Assembly (NCBI GenBank): GCA_002633005.1
Contig: NMRA01000002.1
Coordinates: forward strand, 2,530,802-2,571,610
Direction: 5' to 3'
Source of the DNA: Phoronis australis
Taxonomy: Eukaryota > Phoronida > Phoronidae
Length of the DNA: 40,809 bases
The translations under genes and the position numbers were made by a program. The notes beneath the pieces are model-generated. The model searched no databases and was not told the DNA's origin. It saw only the letters and a program-made list of their open reading frames with translations. Every line of letters begins with the position of its first letter. The stretch's first letter is position 1. Positions 1-10,960 of this stretch are shown one piece after another.

Positions 1-497
1 TATTAATTTCAAGGGCATGGAGTCTTCTACATGCCCATGTTATTATTTTTAGTTTTCTCGCGGGGGCAGCTTCGCTATAAGGGTACAACTTACTGCTGGT
101 TTTTCACAAGACGGAAATGTGAGTCCACGGAAACAGTTCCAGTGTTACCATGGTAACCGATATTGCAGTGTCGATGCCGTTTTTACTGACATTGGTCATG
201 AACCTATCATGTGATATCAAAATTGTTCAGAAACGATTTTGTTTGAAGCAGAAACTGGAGTAGAAAATTTGGTCAAAAATGACTCATTCCACACCAAGAA
301 ATTGCCTCATTTTGCCCCCCAGAACACTTCCCCCTTGTATCTCCTAAACCACCAAACTTTGTAGGTGTCATACTTCACCCATTTTCTCTCATCCCTAATG
401 TGATTTATCAGACTAAACATGGATCTGAATGGCTGACCCCCCACCTTGCCGCTTGTTGGCTGTACAGTGGTCGGTGGATCCGTGGACTGATACTTAA
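1..497 (-). repeat. 0.5 kb dispersed repeat, left arm of a 20 kb inverted pair
   Basis: This stretch is the reverse complement of 19953-20445 with only scattered differences and small indels. Landmarks shared in opposite orientation include the run ending in GGCATGGAGTCTTC near position 20, the GCGGGGGCAGCTTCGC-like block near 60-75, and the GTCGGTGGATCCGTGGACTG block near 470-490. Homology stops near 497, just after GATACTTA. The other end coincides with the window edge, so the true boundary may lie outside. A 55 bp degenerate third fragment sits at 24911-24966. An open frame of about 70 codons is shared by both copies but has diverged by frameshift, so I treat it as non-coding. The element class is not recognised. 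Confidence 0.85.
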
Positions 498-680
498 AGC
501 CAGGGATATACATGTAGTAACTCAATAGATGGAGATAGTATTCCTATCGCCTGCGCCAATAAAAAGTATGGTGATAAAGATACAAGCCTCAATAAAGAAA
601 GATATAGTACATGTAGAGAAAATTGTGTGCTTTCCTTTTACATTCATCGTATGATATAGCCTCTTCACTGAGACATTTAC

Positions 681-1068
681 CTTGACTTGGTCATTTTGAT
701 CTTTAAGCAGTGTCCAGCTGAGACAGTTATCACTGTACTGCAGCCTGTACGATCTGACAAACTGCTCGTACTGTTGCGAGCGTCCTTTGGTCACCACCCC
801 GGTCACGCATCTCGCGTGACCAAAGTCAAACTGTAGCCACTGATGGATGTTGTTATGTTGGGAAGACCACGATCCCGTTAAGTCTCCCTTTACGGTTCGA
901 AAGATACGAGCCCTCCTTGGTCCATGGTTGCCATCATATTGAGATGAAGCGGTGATTCTTGAATCTTCAATGGGAGTATCACCCGACACAAGCAATTTGG
1001 TGCACGTGCTTTCATTGATGTCGTCAGTGGTGAGCCTTCTACCAACGGGTAGCTCAGAAGCGCAAGAT
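681..1068 (-). CDS. Exon with N-terminal part of an F5/8 type C (discoidin) domain; partial gene
   Basis: On the minus strand this exon encodes 129 full codons. A short Cys-containing lead is followed by the hallmark start of a discoidin (F5/8 type C) domain: DSRITASSQYDGNHGPRRAR, a W-S segment, HQWLQFDFGHARCVTGVVTK, and a GR..QYEQFVRSYRLQYSD..SW strand pattern. These domains fold as a beta-barrel and usually bind glycans, phospholipids or collagen on secreted or cell-surface proteins. The exon is bounded by a good acceptor (a T-rich tract then GACAG, ending at 1069) and a donor AAG/GTAAAT (680-679). The C-terminal third of the domain is missing, so at least one more exon should lie beyond the left window edge. 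No upstream exons, signal peptide or partner domains were found to the right. The minus-strand frame stays open into both flanking introns, so exact edges rest on the splice sites. The domain call is firm; the full protein is unknown. Confidence 0.85.
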
Positions 1069-1144
1069 CTGTCATTTGAAAATAAACAAAACAAACGTTG
1101 AAATGAATACAGACTTACATTAACATAAAAAACATAACACCGGG

Positions 1145-1185
1145 TATAACGCGCGCACACGCACGCACGCACACGCGCACATGCA
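1145..1185. repeat. CA/CG simple repeat
   Basis: Purine-pyrimidine alternating run made of CGCACA and CGCACG units. It lies in the presumed intron just upstream (in minus-strand sense) of the discoidin exon. Confidence 0.8.
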
Positions 1186-1499
1186 AATCAGTCGCTTCGA
1201 ATTATCATAGAACTCAAATTAATTAAATTTAGGAGAGCGTGGCAGAGGAATCTATGATAATGCTGATTGTGAGATTAATTGTCTATTCTTGTGGGTGATC
1301 TAGTGTTGATTGTAGACACTGTATACATGTATATAGAGCTACAACGAAAACTGGTGGGCTTGAAGAATTTTGTAAAAACTGGCATCTCATAGTGAGAAAA
1401 TAACTGGTTAGAAGCGTGGTGGTGTAGTCTGTTCACACGAACAATGGTTCTTTGGCGATAAATTAATTGAAACCAAACCGAATTAGGTGTTAAATTCTA

Positions 1500-2486
1500 T
1501 TATGGTCTCAGTTGGAGACAAGCCTGCACAGTTCCTGCCGTACAGGCTCGATAAAATTAAATTTGATAAAGGCCCGTTTGTCTAAAGTACATTCAATTGC
1601 TCTTCACCGTGATTTCTTTTTATACTGATTGATGGTATGATCCTACCAATCTTAAGTTATGGTGCGGAGATTTGGGGGTGTCTCACTTGTCAATTTTATA
1701 GAAAGTGTTCATACCGATTTCTGCAAGTATGCCTCGCGACTACACTAACAGACGTTAAATGAAGTGACTAGAGGCTAGTGTGGTTGATATTAATTAAGTG
1801 TTGTACACCTACTACATGTTTACTGGACATTGTTTACTGGACAAGGTTGGTACAGATGAAGCCTCATACATGTACATTTAGGTATCCAATTTAGTGTTAC
1901 AATACACTGTACGTTACGGCAACAATTTGAGGACGCCGGCAGACACAGTTGGACGTGTTCCGTGAAAACGCTACTGCGCACCTACGGGTTTAGAAAGGTA
2001 TGGTTATACGGTACGGGTGGTGTTGATTCATTTGTTTCAGAATTTCGTCAGAAATTAATTGAATGTGACATACAAAATTAGGTCTCTGTAATCAATAATT
2101 CGACTAAATATCAATTTTATTGCACTATCAAAACGGAAGTACACTGTGAACACCCTTGTACGTTTTAGACCTCTACCAAAGGAAAATACTTGCTCTTTTT
2201 AGATGCTCAAAGCACTAGCTTTACGTTGAAACGGGGCAGTTCGCACTGTCTAATCGAGGATGAGCGAATTTGTGGAATATGCAATACTAGTCAAATTGAA
2301 AACGAGATTCATTTTATGTGTCACCGCCTTGTCATTGGTGATGTGCATGTACGTAGAAATTTGCTGGCGAATATGGTAGATGATGAAAGAGTACTTAGAT
2401 TATTTCAAAGCCATGACTTTTGCAGCCTCCGTGACGGAATTCATTGTGTAATCGGCCATGCAGAGAACAATGACAAGACACCATAG
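1500..2486 (+). mobile_element. Degenerate LINE reverse-transcriptase C-terminal relic
   Basis: Translated in pieces, the + strand gives LIDGMILPILSYGAEIWGC at 1625-1681 and then FIESVHTDFCKYASRL near 1690-1740. This is the order found after the RT palm in non-LTR retrotransposons (the PIL-YG-EIWG motif, then IE-VH-FCK). After a badly broken stretch, an open frame at 2190-2486 gives a Cys-rich tail, RICGICNTSQIENEIHFMC, matching the C-terminal zinc-knuckle region (C-x2-C, then IENE-HF). Several stops and frameshifts interrupt it, so it is dead. The endonuclease and catalytic RT domains are absent. It probably lies in an intron of the discoidin gene, in opposite orientation. Confidence 0.75.
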
Positions 2487-4239
2487 CGCATTATATTCTA
2501 CAATGGCAGGAACGCGGAATCGCGATGGAAACCCTATGACAATTTTCCAAGGACAAGCGTTCAAGACAGTTCAGCAATGGTATTCAGGTAGGTCGCGGGA
2601 TGGATTGGACAGGACCCAACCCTGACTACCCCTAAATCACAATGTAATTGCGAAATATATAAACCTGCACTTTTGCCCCGTTGAGCTGAGGAAAATGAAG
2701 TTACACCTTTTATTCTCATAAAATCATTCTCAATTCCTTACGGCGACATGATTGCATTCCAGACAGTCATTAGAACTTTGAAACCCACACCGACTCAAGG
2801 TACCAAAAAATTGCGAATTCGAAAATGGCGTAACTGTGATACGCCTGTGACTCAAGTTGGTAATTAGCCTAATCACGATGTATTTCATGAGAGTAAAGGA
2901 CCTAATCAATTTCCTTTTTAGCCAACTGAACAGGGCGCATTGCAGCTTTAAATAAGCCTTCGAATCGTATAAACGGAGTACCAATTATGCTTTCCTGTCA
3001 TTGGACAGTGACACCACAGATTCCCCGAAACTAGGATTGCTCATCCTCAGAATATTTTTGAAGTGCTGCTTATAGATTTTTGACTTCTATCTCTTTTGCA
3101 CTAGTGCTCTGGGAAGGCGGTTCTTTATTTCCGTAACAACAACAATAAGAACAACAACAATTCATCAGCGCCGACTGTCGGCCACAATTTTGTTGTTTTG
3201 TTCTTCTTATTTAAATACCAACGATAAATGAAGAACTTACTACAAATTAATAAATGAAAGAAAACAAACGAGTAAATGGATTGGTGATTAATCAGAATCA
3301 CCACCACATTCATACGCTGTCGAAGATTTCGTTCAAGCAAGATTGTTTTAATGAGAGATTTAAATAATGCAATAATTGGAGCCTATCTAATGTGCGGTGT
3401 GCTGTGTCTCCGGTGTCATTTACCGGACATTTCTGAAATTTGGTTAGTGGATAGCTTATGTCCATCTCTATCTGTATTCAGCTCCGGCGACTGTGGTTTC
3501 AATGTTTTAGCCCGTTGCACATTTGTTGGTCTATATTTCTGAAGCTTGGTAATGTGATATACTTCGTCCACTGATTTTCTCAAACGCGGTACAACAGGAA
3601 TTGTGCTGATATTGCGTAATATTGGTCACCTTAGTATGGTACTGTTCCGGCCCGTATTGAATCTGTTCCGAATATACCAATTTGTCCCGTTCTCGTATAC
3701 GGGCGGCCCGTATCGTAATGTATTCTACATGCACTAGCCGTTACCGGTGCTTTCGCACGGGTAGCAGCTAGCCGAGTGGGAAGCGCCGAGGGGAAATAGC
3801 TACACCTAAGAATGAACATTAGTGTTCATCGCAAAAGACAGGAATATTTCTTGAAAAGACCGTGTTCAAAGCTTCGATCAGAAGAATTTCTGTCACTGGC
3901 AGATTTTAGTAGCCAAGGTGTGCGACTGCGGGATTCTTTTCCCAGGCAGTACAAATTTCTTTCCAGAACATTTGACCCTGCCGTAACACAAAGTACGGAT
4001 TTTCTTTAATTAACGTGAAAACTAAGAATGCATTTAAAAATACTGTATAACACACAAAGTATTTAGTTATATTTACAAAAGTTGCATCATAAATGCACAT
4101 ACTTAGGTAGAAAGCCAGCTAGCTGTATGAAGACTATCGTCAACATACAGCTAGGTAGCTGTGTGTAGAGCTCCGTTAGACACCGACATTTCACACAACC
4201 CGGCGGGTGTTCAGCTCGTCACCTCGTCGTGAAACTTAT
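2487..4239. other. No gene seen; AT-rich noncoding sequence
   Basis: Only short chance open frames occur. A GC-richer patch at about 3650-3800 has several CCCGTAT and CGGGC words but no coding or structural signature I recognise. Confidence 0.5.
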
Positions 4240-4569
4240 ATACTCGGAAACCCAATGGTCGTCCGCCTAAGCATAAAACTGGCTTGTTGTCGTACACACC
4301 AAATTATTCCACTTCAAAGTTATGCTGTGAATATGATTTGATTTAACTCTCACAAATATATAGTATTCGTTGATTCAAACGTTTTCTTTTTTACTTATGC
4401 ATTGCTTTTCGGTAGCCATTATATAGTGACATTTAAGGTCGTCACATGCTGCCGTCTTTTGAAAGAACAGAAAACCACGCAGAAAAAGGCCAAAAAAATA
4501 GTGGAAAGTGGTTTACAACAATTCTAGTTCAACCACAAACTGTTTCAAAGGTATTTTATCGATTTTTCA
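4240..4569 (+). repeat. 0.33 kb dispersed repeat, left member of an inverted pair with 35997-36345
   Basis: This segment matches 35997-36345 in reverse complement along its whole length, with small indels. Shared blocks include GGTCGTCCGCCTAAGCATAA, ATATATAGTATTCGTTGATT, AAAGTGGTTTACA and the closing TATCGATTTTT. The two copies lie 31 kb apart in opposite orientation. No terminal inverted repeats, target duplications or coding frame are evident, so the class is unknown. Confidence 0.85.
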
Positions 4570-6880
4570 ATCCCAACGGACTGATGTCACCAAGCCCAGT
4601 ACGAAACTGGCCACCCTCCCTCTGCGTCCGCGAAAAAACGGCCCGCGAGAAATAAATAGAACACCTCGAATCCAAATTGGAGGCCGGTGCAATACCTGGA
4701 ACCAAGGCAGTGCCGAAACGGGTGCAACGCAGGTCTCTATTGGAGCGGGGGAGACAGAGTTGGTGTAAACGATGCATTTTTTATAATAGATGATTGAAAT
4801 TAAAACATTAAACTGAATACAATTCATTATAATTCGGCATGTTTTCATCCAATCGAGACTTGGTTTTCATAATTTCAATTTATCTATTGTTTTCCAATCA
4901 TACCGCTAGGACGTCAAATGTTGTCATCGGTCATCTGACAAATCGCACCCTGTAGAAACTATAAACCCAGACCGTGAATCGAGCAGACGATGTCAATACA
5001 TCAAAGCAGGTAAGAACAAGCTAATCTATCAAGAGAGGATAAATCAGGGGAAAGACGCATCAGCGGTCGCAAAATAAACCAAATGTAGACCGATCTTTCG
5101 GGCGTGTCATATCGTATGGACAACAGGAGAGCAATATTGTCCTGCCTCGTTCCATATTACCCGATATCACCCGGACCTCTGGATAGGTCCATATTTATAC
5201 AATAACTTATGATGTGCAACATTTCACCATAGCGGGTTGTGGTTTCGATTTGCTAGATGAAAAACTAATTTTGGCTCACCTCGTCTGGACCACTAAGAGT
5301 AGGAGAAATGCTGAAGACGCGAGAACTTTGTCCGCTAGCATGATACCAGAGTAATGTCTGCTAAGTATAACACTGTTGTGTTTCCAAACAGCAAGTGGTA
5401 TTGCGCTTAGTGCCCCTACCTTTATATGTTTCTACCCTCGTACCAAATATACCACCGTAACGGGCAGTTCCGGCATGTCAGTCAAGTTATTAATTCCAGC
5501 CAATCAGGGCGTGCGAAAATGTAAACACTACAAACGTCCTTCATCAGCAGTGAAGATGGCTTTCCGTGAGTTTGGGAGACTGGCAGTGCAGATGAAAAGT
5601 TTAAAGTCGATTTCTCGCAATTTGATGTTAATAGGCCTTAAGCCACATAAAATTAATTTGCTTCCCCTGGTGATACTGACCGTAAAAAATAATCCTGTCA
5701 TTTCAGGGCATCAGAGGACCCAACCTATGAAAAATTACAACAGAATGGTTCTTTGCATAAATGGCATGTTTAAACCTTGGTGTCAGAAAAAAGTCTACCG
5801 AAATCGAAGTGGCGAAAGTCGTTTTTTTCAAGATGCCGGGAAAAATGGACGCCAGAACCAGTGGTTGCTGCTTTCTGGAAAGTTACTCTTATGTACCAGC
5901 AGGAAATAAAATAAAGCTAGTCATTGGTTTTTTACTTCTCATAACAGACCTACCAACCAATAAATGGCAGTTTTCCGCAAAATAAAACCAACATGGCCGA
6001 CAAAATGTGGGCCGAAACGGTAATTTAGTACATGTTGCAAAATTTCTTTTTATACTTTGCCCTGAAAATGGCAATTTTTTATGCTTTTGTAAGTTAGACA
6101 ACTGAAAATAGCTGGACCTCACAGTTGGTCATTGGTTGGAGAGAAAAAAATCAAGATGACTGACAAAACGGTCGTCAACTCACAAAACCCCAATTTACCG
6201 CATCTGCGTACTGCAAAATTTATTTGTAAACTGATAAGCGTTTAGATAAAGACATTTTAAAATCTAAGTCCGGCTTAATAAAATGGTTGCTTATGTGATT
6301 TTTTTAACATTTAGATACTAACTGTGGAATTTTCATCACATTTATAACATTTAACATGAAAGTTAGTCAGTGTGTTTTTTCAGAGAAAGGTTAGTTAGTT
6401 TTTTTTCTTCTTTATTGTGATATTTAAAATGAGGGTGGCCTCTTCAGTGATAGCACTGCTTTCCAAGAGGGCCCTCAAAAGATTTCACACAGTCAATTAT
6501 TTTTCTAAAAAATACATTAATTTGAGGTATCAAAAATAATGTTTGTTTGAAAAGTATGTAATTCTGGAGGAATTTTCAACCTATTCATGAGACCAACTTT
6601 GCATCACATTGGATAGGGTGTGGATTTGCTCTCTGTTATTGCACATATTGTTAGTCGTTCCCATGCGTGGAGAATTCGACTGCTGAGTTTACACTGTACC
6701 TGCATTTGATGAAAAGTAAGTAGATTTGTGAAACGAAAATTTAATTAAGTTAGTTTGATCGTCAGAATGTCTGGAGACAGGTTCCACAGACATCCCAACT
6801 GATCACACAACTACAGATGTATACACTGAGATATGCAATCCACAGGCAAGGTCTTCCGATTCTGAGCCTTGGATGACAGT
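4570..6880. other. No recognisable gene; contains a 177-codon open frame of doubtful status
   Basis: The longest ATG-initiated open frame of the window (5376-5909, + strand, 177 codons) lies here. Its product is basic, has no signal peptide or domain I recognise, and no splice or promoter context supports it, so it is probably chance. At about 5920-6240 there are two diverged copies of a roughly 207 bp unit; each begins GTCATTGGTT and contains a later ACTGCAAAATTT or TTGCAAAATTT word. The rest is AT-rich. Confidence 0.4.
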
Positions 6881-7029
6881 GGAGAATACCCTCACGAGAG
6901 TTCACTTCTGGCTACCGACATGCTGCCACTGATATATTCAAACACGACTGAATCAGAGTGTAGGTCTTCAAAATTCGCAGTGACAGAGAATGTTTCAGCA
7001 GATGAGTCAATGAACACTGATGTACTGGA

Positions 7030-8095
7030 GTTGATGATTTGAAGGCTGACCTGAAGTTGTATGATGATCTCATAACTGGCATGACGTCTATGTGCGGCGA
7101 TGTCTGCTCGTCCGAGAAACTTGCAGGAATCCATGAAAAAATCAACGCACATAAATCAGAGTTGACTTGCAAAGTCGAACCAACAGTCTCAGGCTACAGT
7201 ATAAGAACATGGCAGGCATCCTTTGATTTTTTTCTAAAAGCAGAAAGAACGTCGGGATTGGTAACTTCACTTAAAATTAGTTTCTGAAATACTGCCTTTG
7301 CAGCTACTGGTCACAACTCATATGAAAAATCTGAAAACACATACTTCCTCCACAACAGAAACCCATTCGAAGGGAAAACATTACAGAACATCACCACTGG
7401 TGTGACAAAAGGCACACATGTCAATGTCGAAAGTGCCAGAGAAGTGAGCAATGCGATTCTTTTGTCTATGGAGGGGTCGAGTATAAAAAACTTTACATTC
7501 AGAAAGTAAGACAAGGTTGTGGCAATGACAAGTCCTTCAGTTCGTGTTGACTTTACTGGTTTTACACGAGTGGATCCACAGCTACTGGTTCAGCGATTAC
7601 TGACAGCTGGTCTTCCTGGAGTCGCTAATAAATCAGTATTAACTGATGCTCTCTGGTCCAGTGGGTAACTACCTGATGATTACCAATTTTCAGAACACAA
7701 ACACGGGGGTTGCATGTAATCGACGTCGATTCACTCCTTAACCGTATTCCATGGCCTAGAGGTGCAACCTTTCAGTCAGTTGACAGAACTTACGTGTATT
7801 GCGTCAGCAAGTAAACCCAGCCTACTGTTGTTTTTGATGGTTATGGAGGTGGCCCATCATATGAAGATGTCTCCTATATTCGAAGACTGGGTAGGGTGGT
7901 TGGAATTGAAGTTCACTTCAACGGTGACACGGTGATCAAGTCAAACAATAAGCATTTTTGAAGATAGCGAAAGTTCATTCACTTCATGTCAGGTTTGCTA
8001 CGAAATGCAAGAAGTTAGGTTTGCCATGTTCGGTTGCATCATGATGCAGGGAATGCCGTGGTACATGTATAAGCTACAGCAATTTTAAATTCTCA
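7030..8095 (+). pseudogene. Broken copy of a multicopy invertebrate ORF family (PIN-like FDGY...GPS type)
   Basis: Fragments in shifting + frames follow the order of a repeated protein family usually annotated as uncharacterised in invertebrate and some fish genomes. In order they are FFLKAERTSG near 7225-7260, FAATGHNSYEKSENTYF near 7300-7350, NITTGVTKGTHVNVESAREV near 7390-7445, a VDPQLLVQRL block near 7570-7600, a LLNRIPWPRG block near 7735, and TVVFDGYGGGPSYEDVSYIR near 7830-7885. The last piece, RKFIHFMSGLL then HHDAGNAVVHV, occupies the place where family members carry acidic residues of a PIN-like fold. Multiple stops, frameshifts and an apparent internal deletion after the GHN block show it is dead. 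The family looks mobile because of its copy number. The assignment comes from remembered motif order, not from a search. Confidence 0.6.
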
Positions 8096-8606
8096 ATTGA
8101 CGTGGATTAGTTTAAATACTGGTTGATTGCGTATATATTTTGACCACACACTGGAAATTACTGCTTCAGACAGACTTGTTTAGAGAAGCGTACAATAGTG
8201 GGAGCTGTACAAAGGCTTAAAAAGTGTTTAACTTGCTAAACATTCCTGAAGCCATTTTCCTGTCTCAGTTGTTGCTGTTTTAATACAAGTTTACAACTAC
8301 CTGTAGGTGGTACAGTCGTTCTTCTGATGAGGCTAGTAGATCACTAAATTAATCACAGAACATTATTTTCGATACAGCACATTTTCTCAAGAGCAGAGTG
8401 ATCCCTCAGTCCATTCGAACCTGATTTTTTTTCACCCAAATACGTTCTTATTCGTTGAACATTCTTGAAAATGGTAGTCGCAATCATCAGAGCCAGGCAA
8501 AACTTATTTTAGCGAACGTGTTGACCTAAAAAGACTATTGATATGAAATCTGCGCAGATCAAGTTGCGTGTCTTTGGCCTCTGACGTTCTTACATGAAGC
8601 AATTCT
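8096..8606. other. No gene seen
   Basis: AT-rich sequence following the broken ORF. It may be the remains of its 3' flank. No motif recognised. Confidence 0.4.
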
Positions 8607-9070
8607 TTGGTGGCCATCTTAGAAAATGGCGGAAGTAATCACTACAGTCAAACACAATGAGTCTCAATGGTGTAGTCAACCCATAAAACCTATAAGGCAA
8701 TTTTTAAATCAGGGCGCTACACTCATCTGTTCGTTCTCAAGTGAAGTTTTGCGACTCGAAATAGTTTTGGCGGCCATGTCGGAAAAAATGCGGACAGTGC
8801 CACCACAGTCATGCAAAATCATTTCCAACGGACAGGTTGACCCACAAAAGATAGGAAAACCTTTTTGAAATTTTTGTCTAGCACATTCCACTATTATAAT
8901 GGTTGTCTGCAAATTTGGCGGCCATTTTGTCTGCCATCTTGAAAAAACAACTTCCGTCACTCCGACTTTTTTCTCACACTATGGGGTGCGGAAGGATACG
9001 ATTTATACCATAAAACCTTCTGTTGCATTTTTCCCAGTCATCCGTGGAATAAATGGACTAATATACGCTC
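8607..9070. repeat. Degenerate tandem repeat, three units of about 155 bp
   Basis: Three successive units start near 8607, 8764 and 8912. Each opens with TTTGGTGGCCATCTT or TTTGGCGGCCAT-like words. Each then carries a short AAAATGGCGGAAG- or AAAATGCGGACAG-type block, and near mid-unit an ACCCATAAAACC, ACCCACAAAAG or ACCATAAAACC word. The units differ from each other considerably, so the array is old. No coding potential is convincing. Confidence 0.55.
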
Positions 9071-10673
9071 AACTGAAAACATTTTATTTGCAATGACAAA
9101 AGATTTTTAAATTATAAAAGCGAAATCATTTTTTTTGTCTCAGCAGTAAAATAGTAGAGCTATTTTACCGAAAAACCTACCCATCTCTGAGGTGTGAGGG
9201 TAGGGCGTAAGGAAATGAACAGTTTGGTTTTGTGAATATTTTGGCATCAGCAGTATGGGTCTTGTGTGGTTTGACGAAGGAATTAGTGACTGATCTGGTC
9301 ATAAACTTAAAGGACTCGGACTTACTTTACGAAAGCTTTAAACCAAAAATTCATCCAAAATGATCCCCGTGATGATTTTCAACAAGAAAAATTAATGCAA
9401 CTGGTTATTCGATTTTTTTTAAAACCTGCGAGCTATTAACCAACATCACAGTGAAAGACTTTGATTCATTGATAGTTTAATACGAGTATGCACGTCATTA
9501 GTTAAGGGATCTCTGCATGATAGGTTCAATAGGCACAAAAGTGTCTGAGTTTTCAGAAAGCTTTGGGGTAACGCCGGGATTGTGACTGTAGAAAATCTCG
9601 TTATTGGATGGCCAAAATGAAACTAGTCAACATTATAGCTAAAACGGAGGTATTTTTACACTCGAAATAAGACCAAATCTGGAACAATATGTGTCTCAAA
9701 AAATGTTTCCACCCTCTAACCAGAGGCTGAACGTAACAACCATACATCAAATTCCTTGACTCTGGCGTGAGATTTTCATGGTGACTGTATATTTGTTGAG
9801 GTTGGTGGTTTTCATTCTATTTTTCATCTTCAAAAATGCTTGCTAGCATTATTTACAAATCATACAGGCGTGCGCCATTCCAGATTTCTCCTGCATGGAA
9901 ACTGCCTTCTCGGCACTCCACATTTGCAGTCATTGCAACAAATGACATTCTGTTGTTGTTTTTTTATCAAAATCGTTTGAAAAAGGTTTTTAAAATCACA
10001 CAACTCTCTTGCAGCTGCCGGTCCACCCAAAAGAATCTATGAGACGACACTTCGCAAACAGCTCTAGTCTTTGATAGATTATGAGTAGATACTGTCAGTT
10101 GAGCACAAGCAGTGCATCTCGACATCACCTCATCGAGAAGTTGTAAACCTACCACATGCTGAAGGTAGATTAACTATTATACCGATCAGTCACTACTGCT
10201 ATGCCATCTGGGATGTACATGTATAAAGCATTCCCAGAATATTGGAAATCTACTGGTGTAACATTTCTGCAAGTCGGCCTAGACTGAAAATTCTGGTGAT
10301 GGTGAAAGAGCCACCTTGAGCAGCATCACTGATAAGCGGGGCTTCAAGCAGTACTTTGTGTGTTCTTGTACACGTATGTCTAATTGTGGTTCATTCTGCT
10401 TGTGTGATTTCACGGGAAACCAGAAATTCAATGCTCTTAGCCTGATACTAAATTGCATCAGTGCATTAAAATTTAAAAGAAGGACCACTGATTCAAAACT
10501 GTTTCGCACAGCGTCCTCTCCCCCTTTGTGGTACCTTTGTTCTGTTTATAAAACGTTCTCTTGACTATTGGCTTTTGGCTAAAACACAATGTCAGAAATC
10601 AGTCGTCGAATAGCATGCTATTTATTTTGAACACCAATGTCTTTTTGCAGCACTTGTGGTCTCATCACATGGT
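9071..10673. other. No recognisable gene
   Basis: Short open frames only. At 10010-10170 a + strand reading with stops (GPPKRIYETTLRKQ and onward) looks like decayed coding sequence, but I do not recognise it. At 10316-10400 a short cysteine-rich reading (FVCSCTRMSNCGSFCLC) could be the decayed Cys-rich tail of a mobile ORF. Neither is strong. Confidence 0.3.
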
Positions 10674-10960
10674 CTAACTGAAGCTGTCCCCTGTCCCCTC
10701 CTGTTACTCTCCAGTGTTTCGCCGCTGAGTGAGAGAATGAGTCTCCTGTGAAAAGCATCCCCCAATAAATGTCAAAGCCGGGATTAAAAAGTTAACGTGG
10801 GTGAGTTGTTCACGCGAGAAGGGACGTTATTTTTAAATAACCGGCTAATTAAAATTTGCCAGGTCAATTTTCAACGTTAAAAGTTACCACTTTCTGACCC
10901 GGGGGTCATAGTTGAAAAAGTAATCCCGTGTCATTTGTCCACGGGGTTCAAAATTTGATG
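10674..10960 (+). repeat. Dispersed repeat, copy 1 (partner at 13350-13640)
   Basis: Direct copy, same orientation as 13350-13640. The best block is TTCGCCGCTGAGTG-GAGA-TGAG, followed by AAAGCATCC, then AATGTCAAAGC or AACGTCAAAGC. Further downstream a TTTTCAA-GTT and CCACGG-GGTCAAAAT block is shared. There is no coding frame common to both. Confidence 0.7.

Noticed and set aside
307-525. Open frame of 72 codons shared by both 0.5 kb repeat copies
   Set aside because: The two copies differ by frameshift within the frame, and no domain is recognisable.
5376-5909. 177-codon open frame, the longest ATG-initiated frame in the window
   Set aside because: No domain, signal peptide or splice context, and the sequence overlaps diverged local repeats. 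Kept only as a note.
10316-10564. Cys-rich short reading as a possible secreted peptide or zinc tail
   Set aside because: No signal peptide or stable frame. Similarity to Cys-rich tails of mobile ORFs is too weak.
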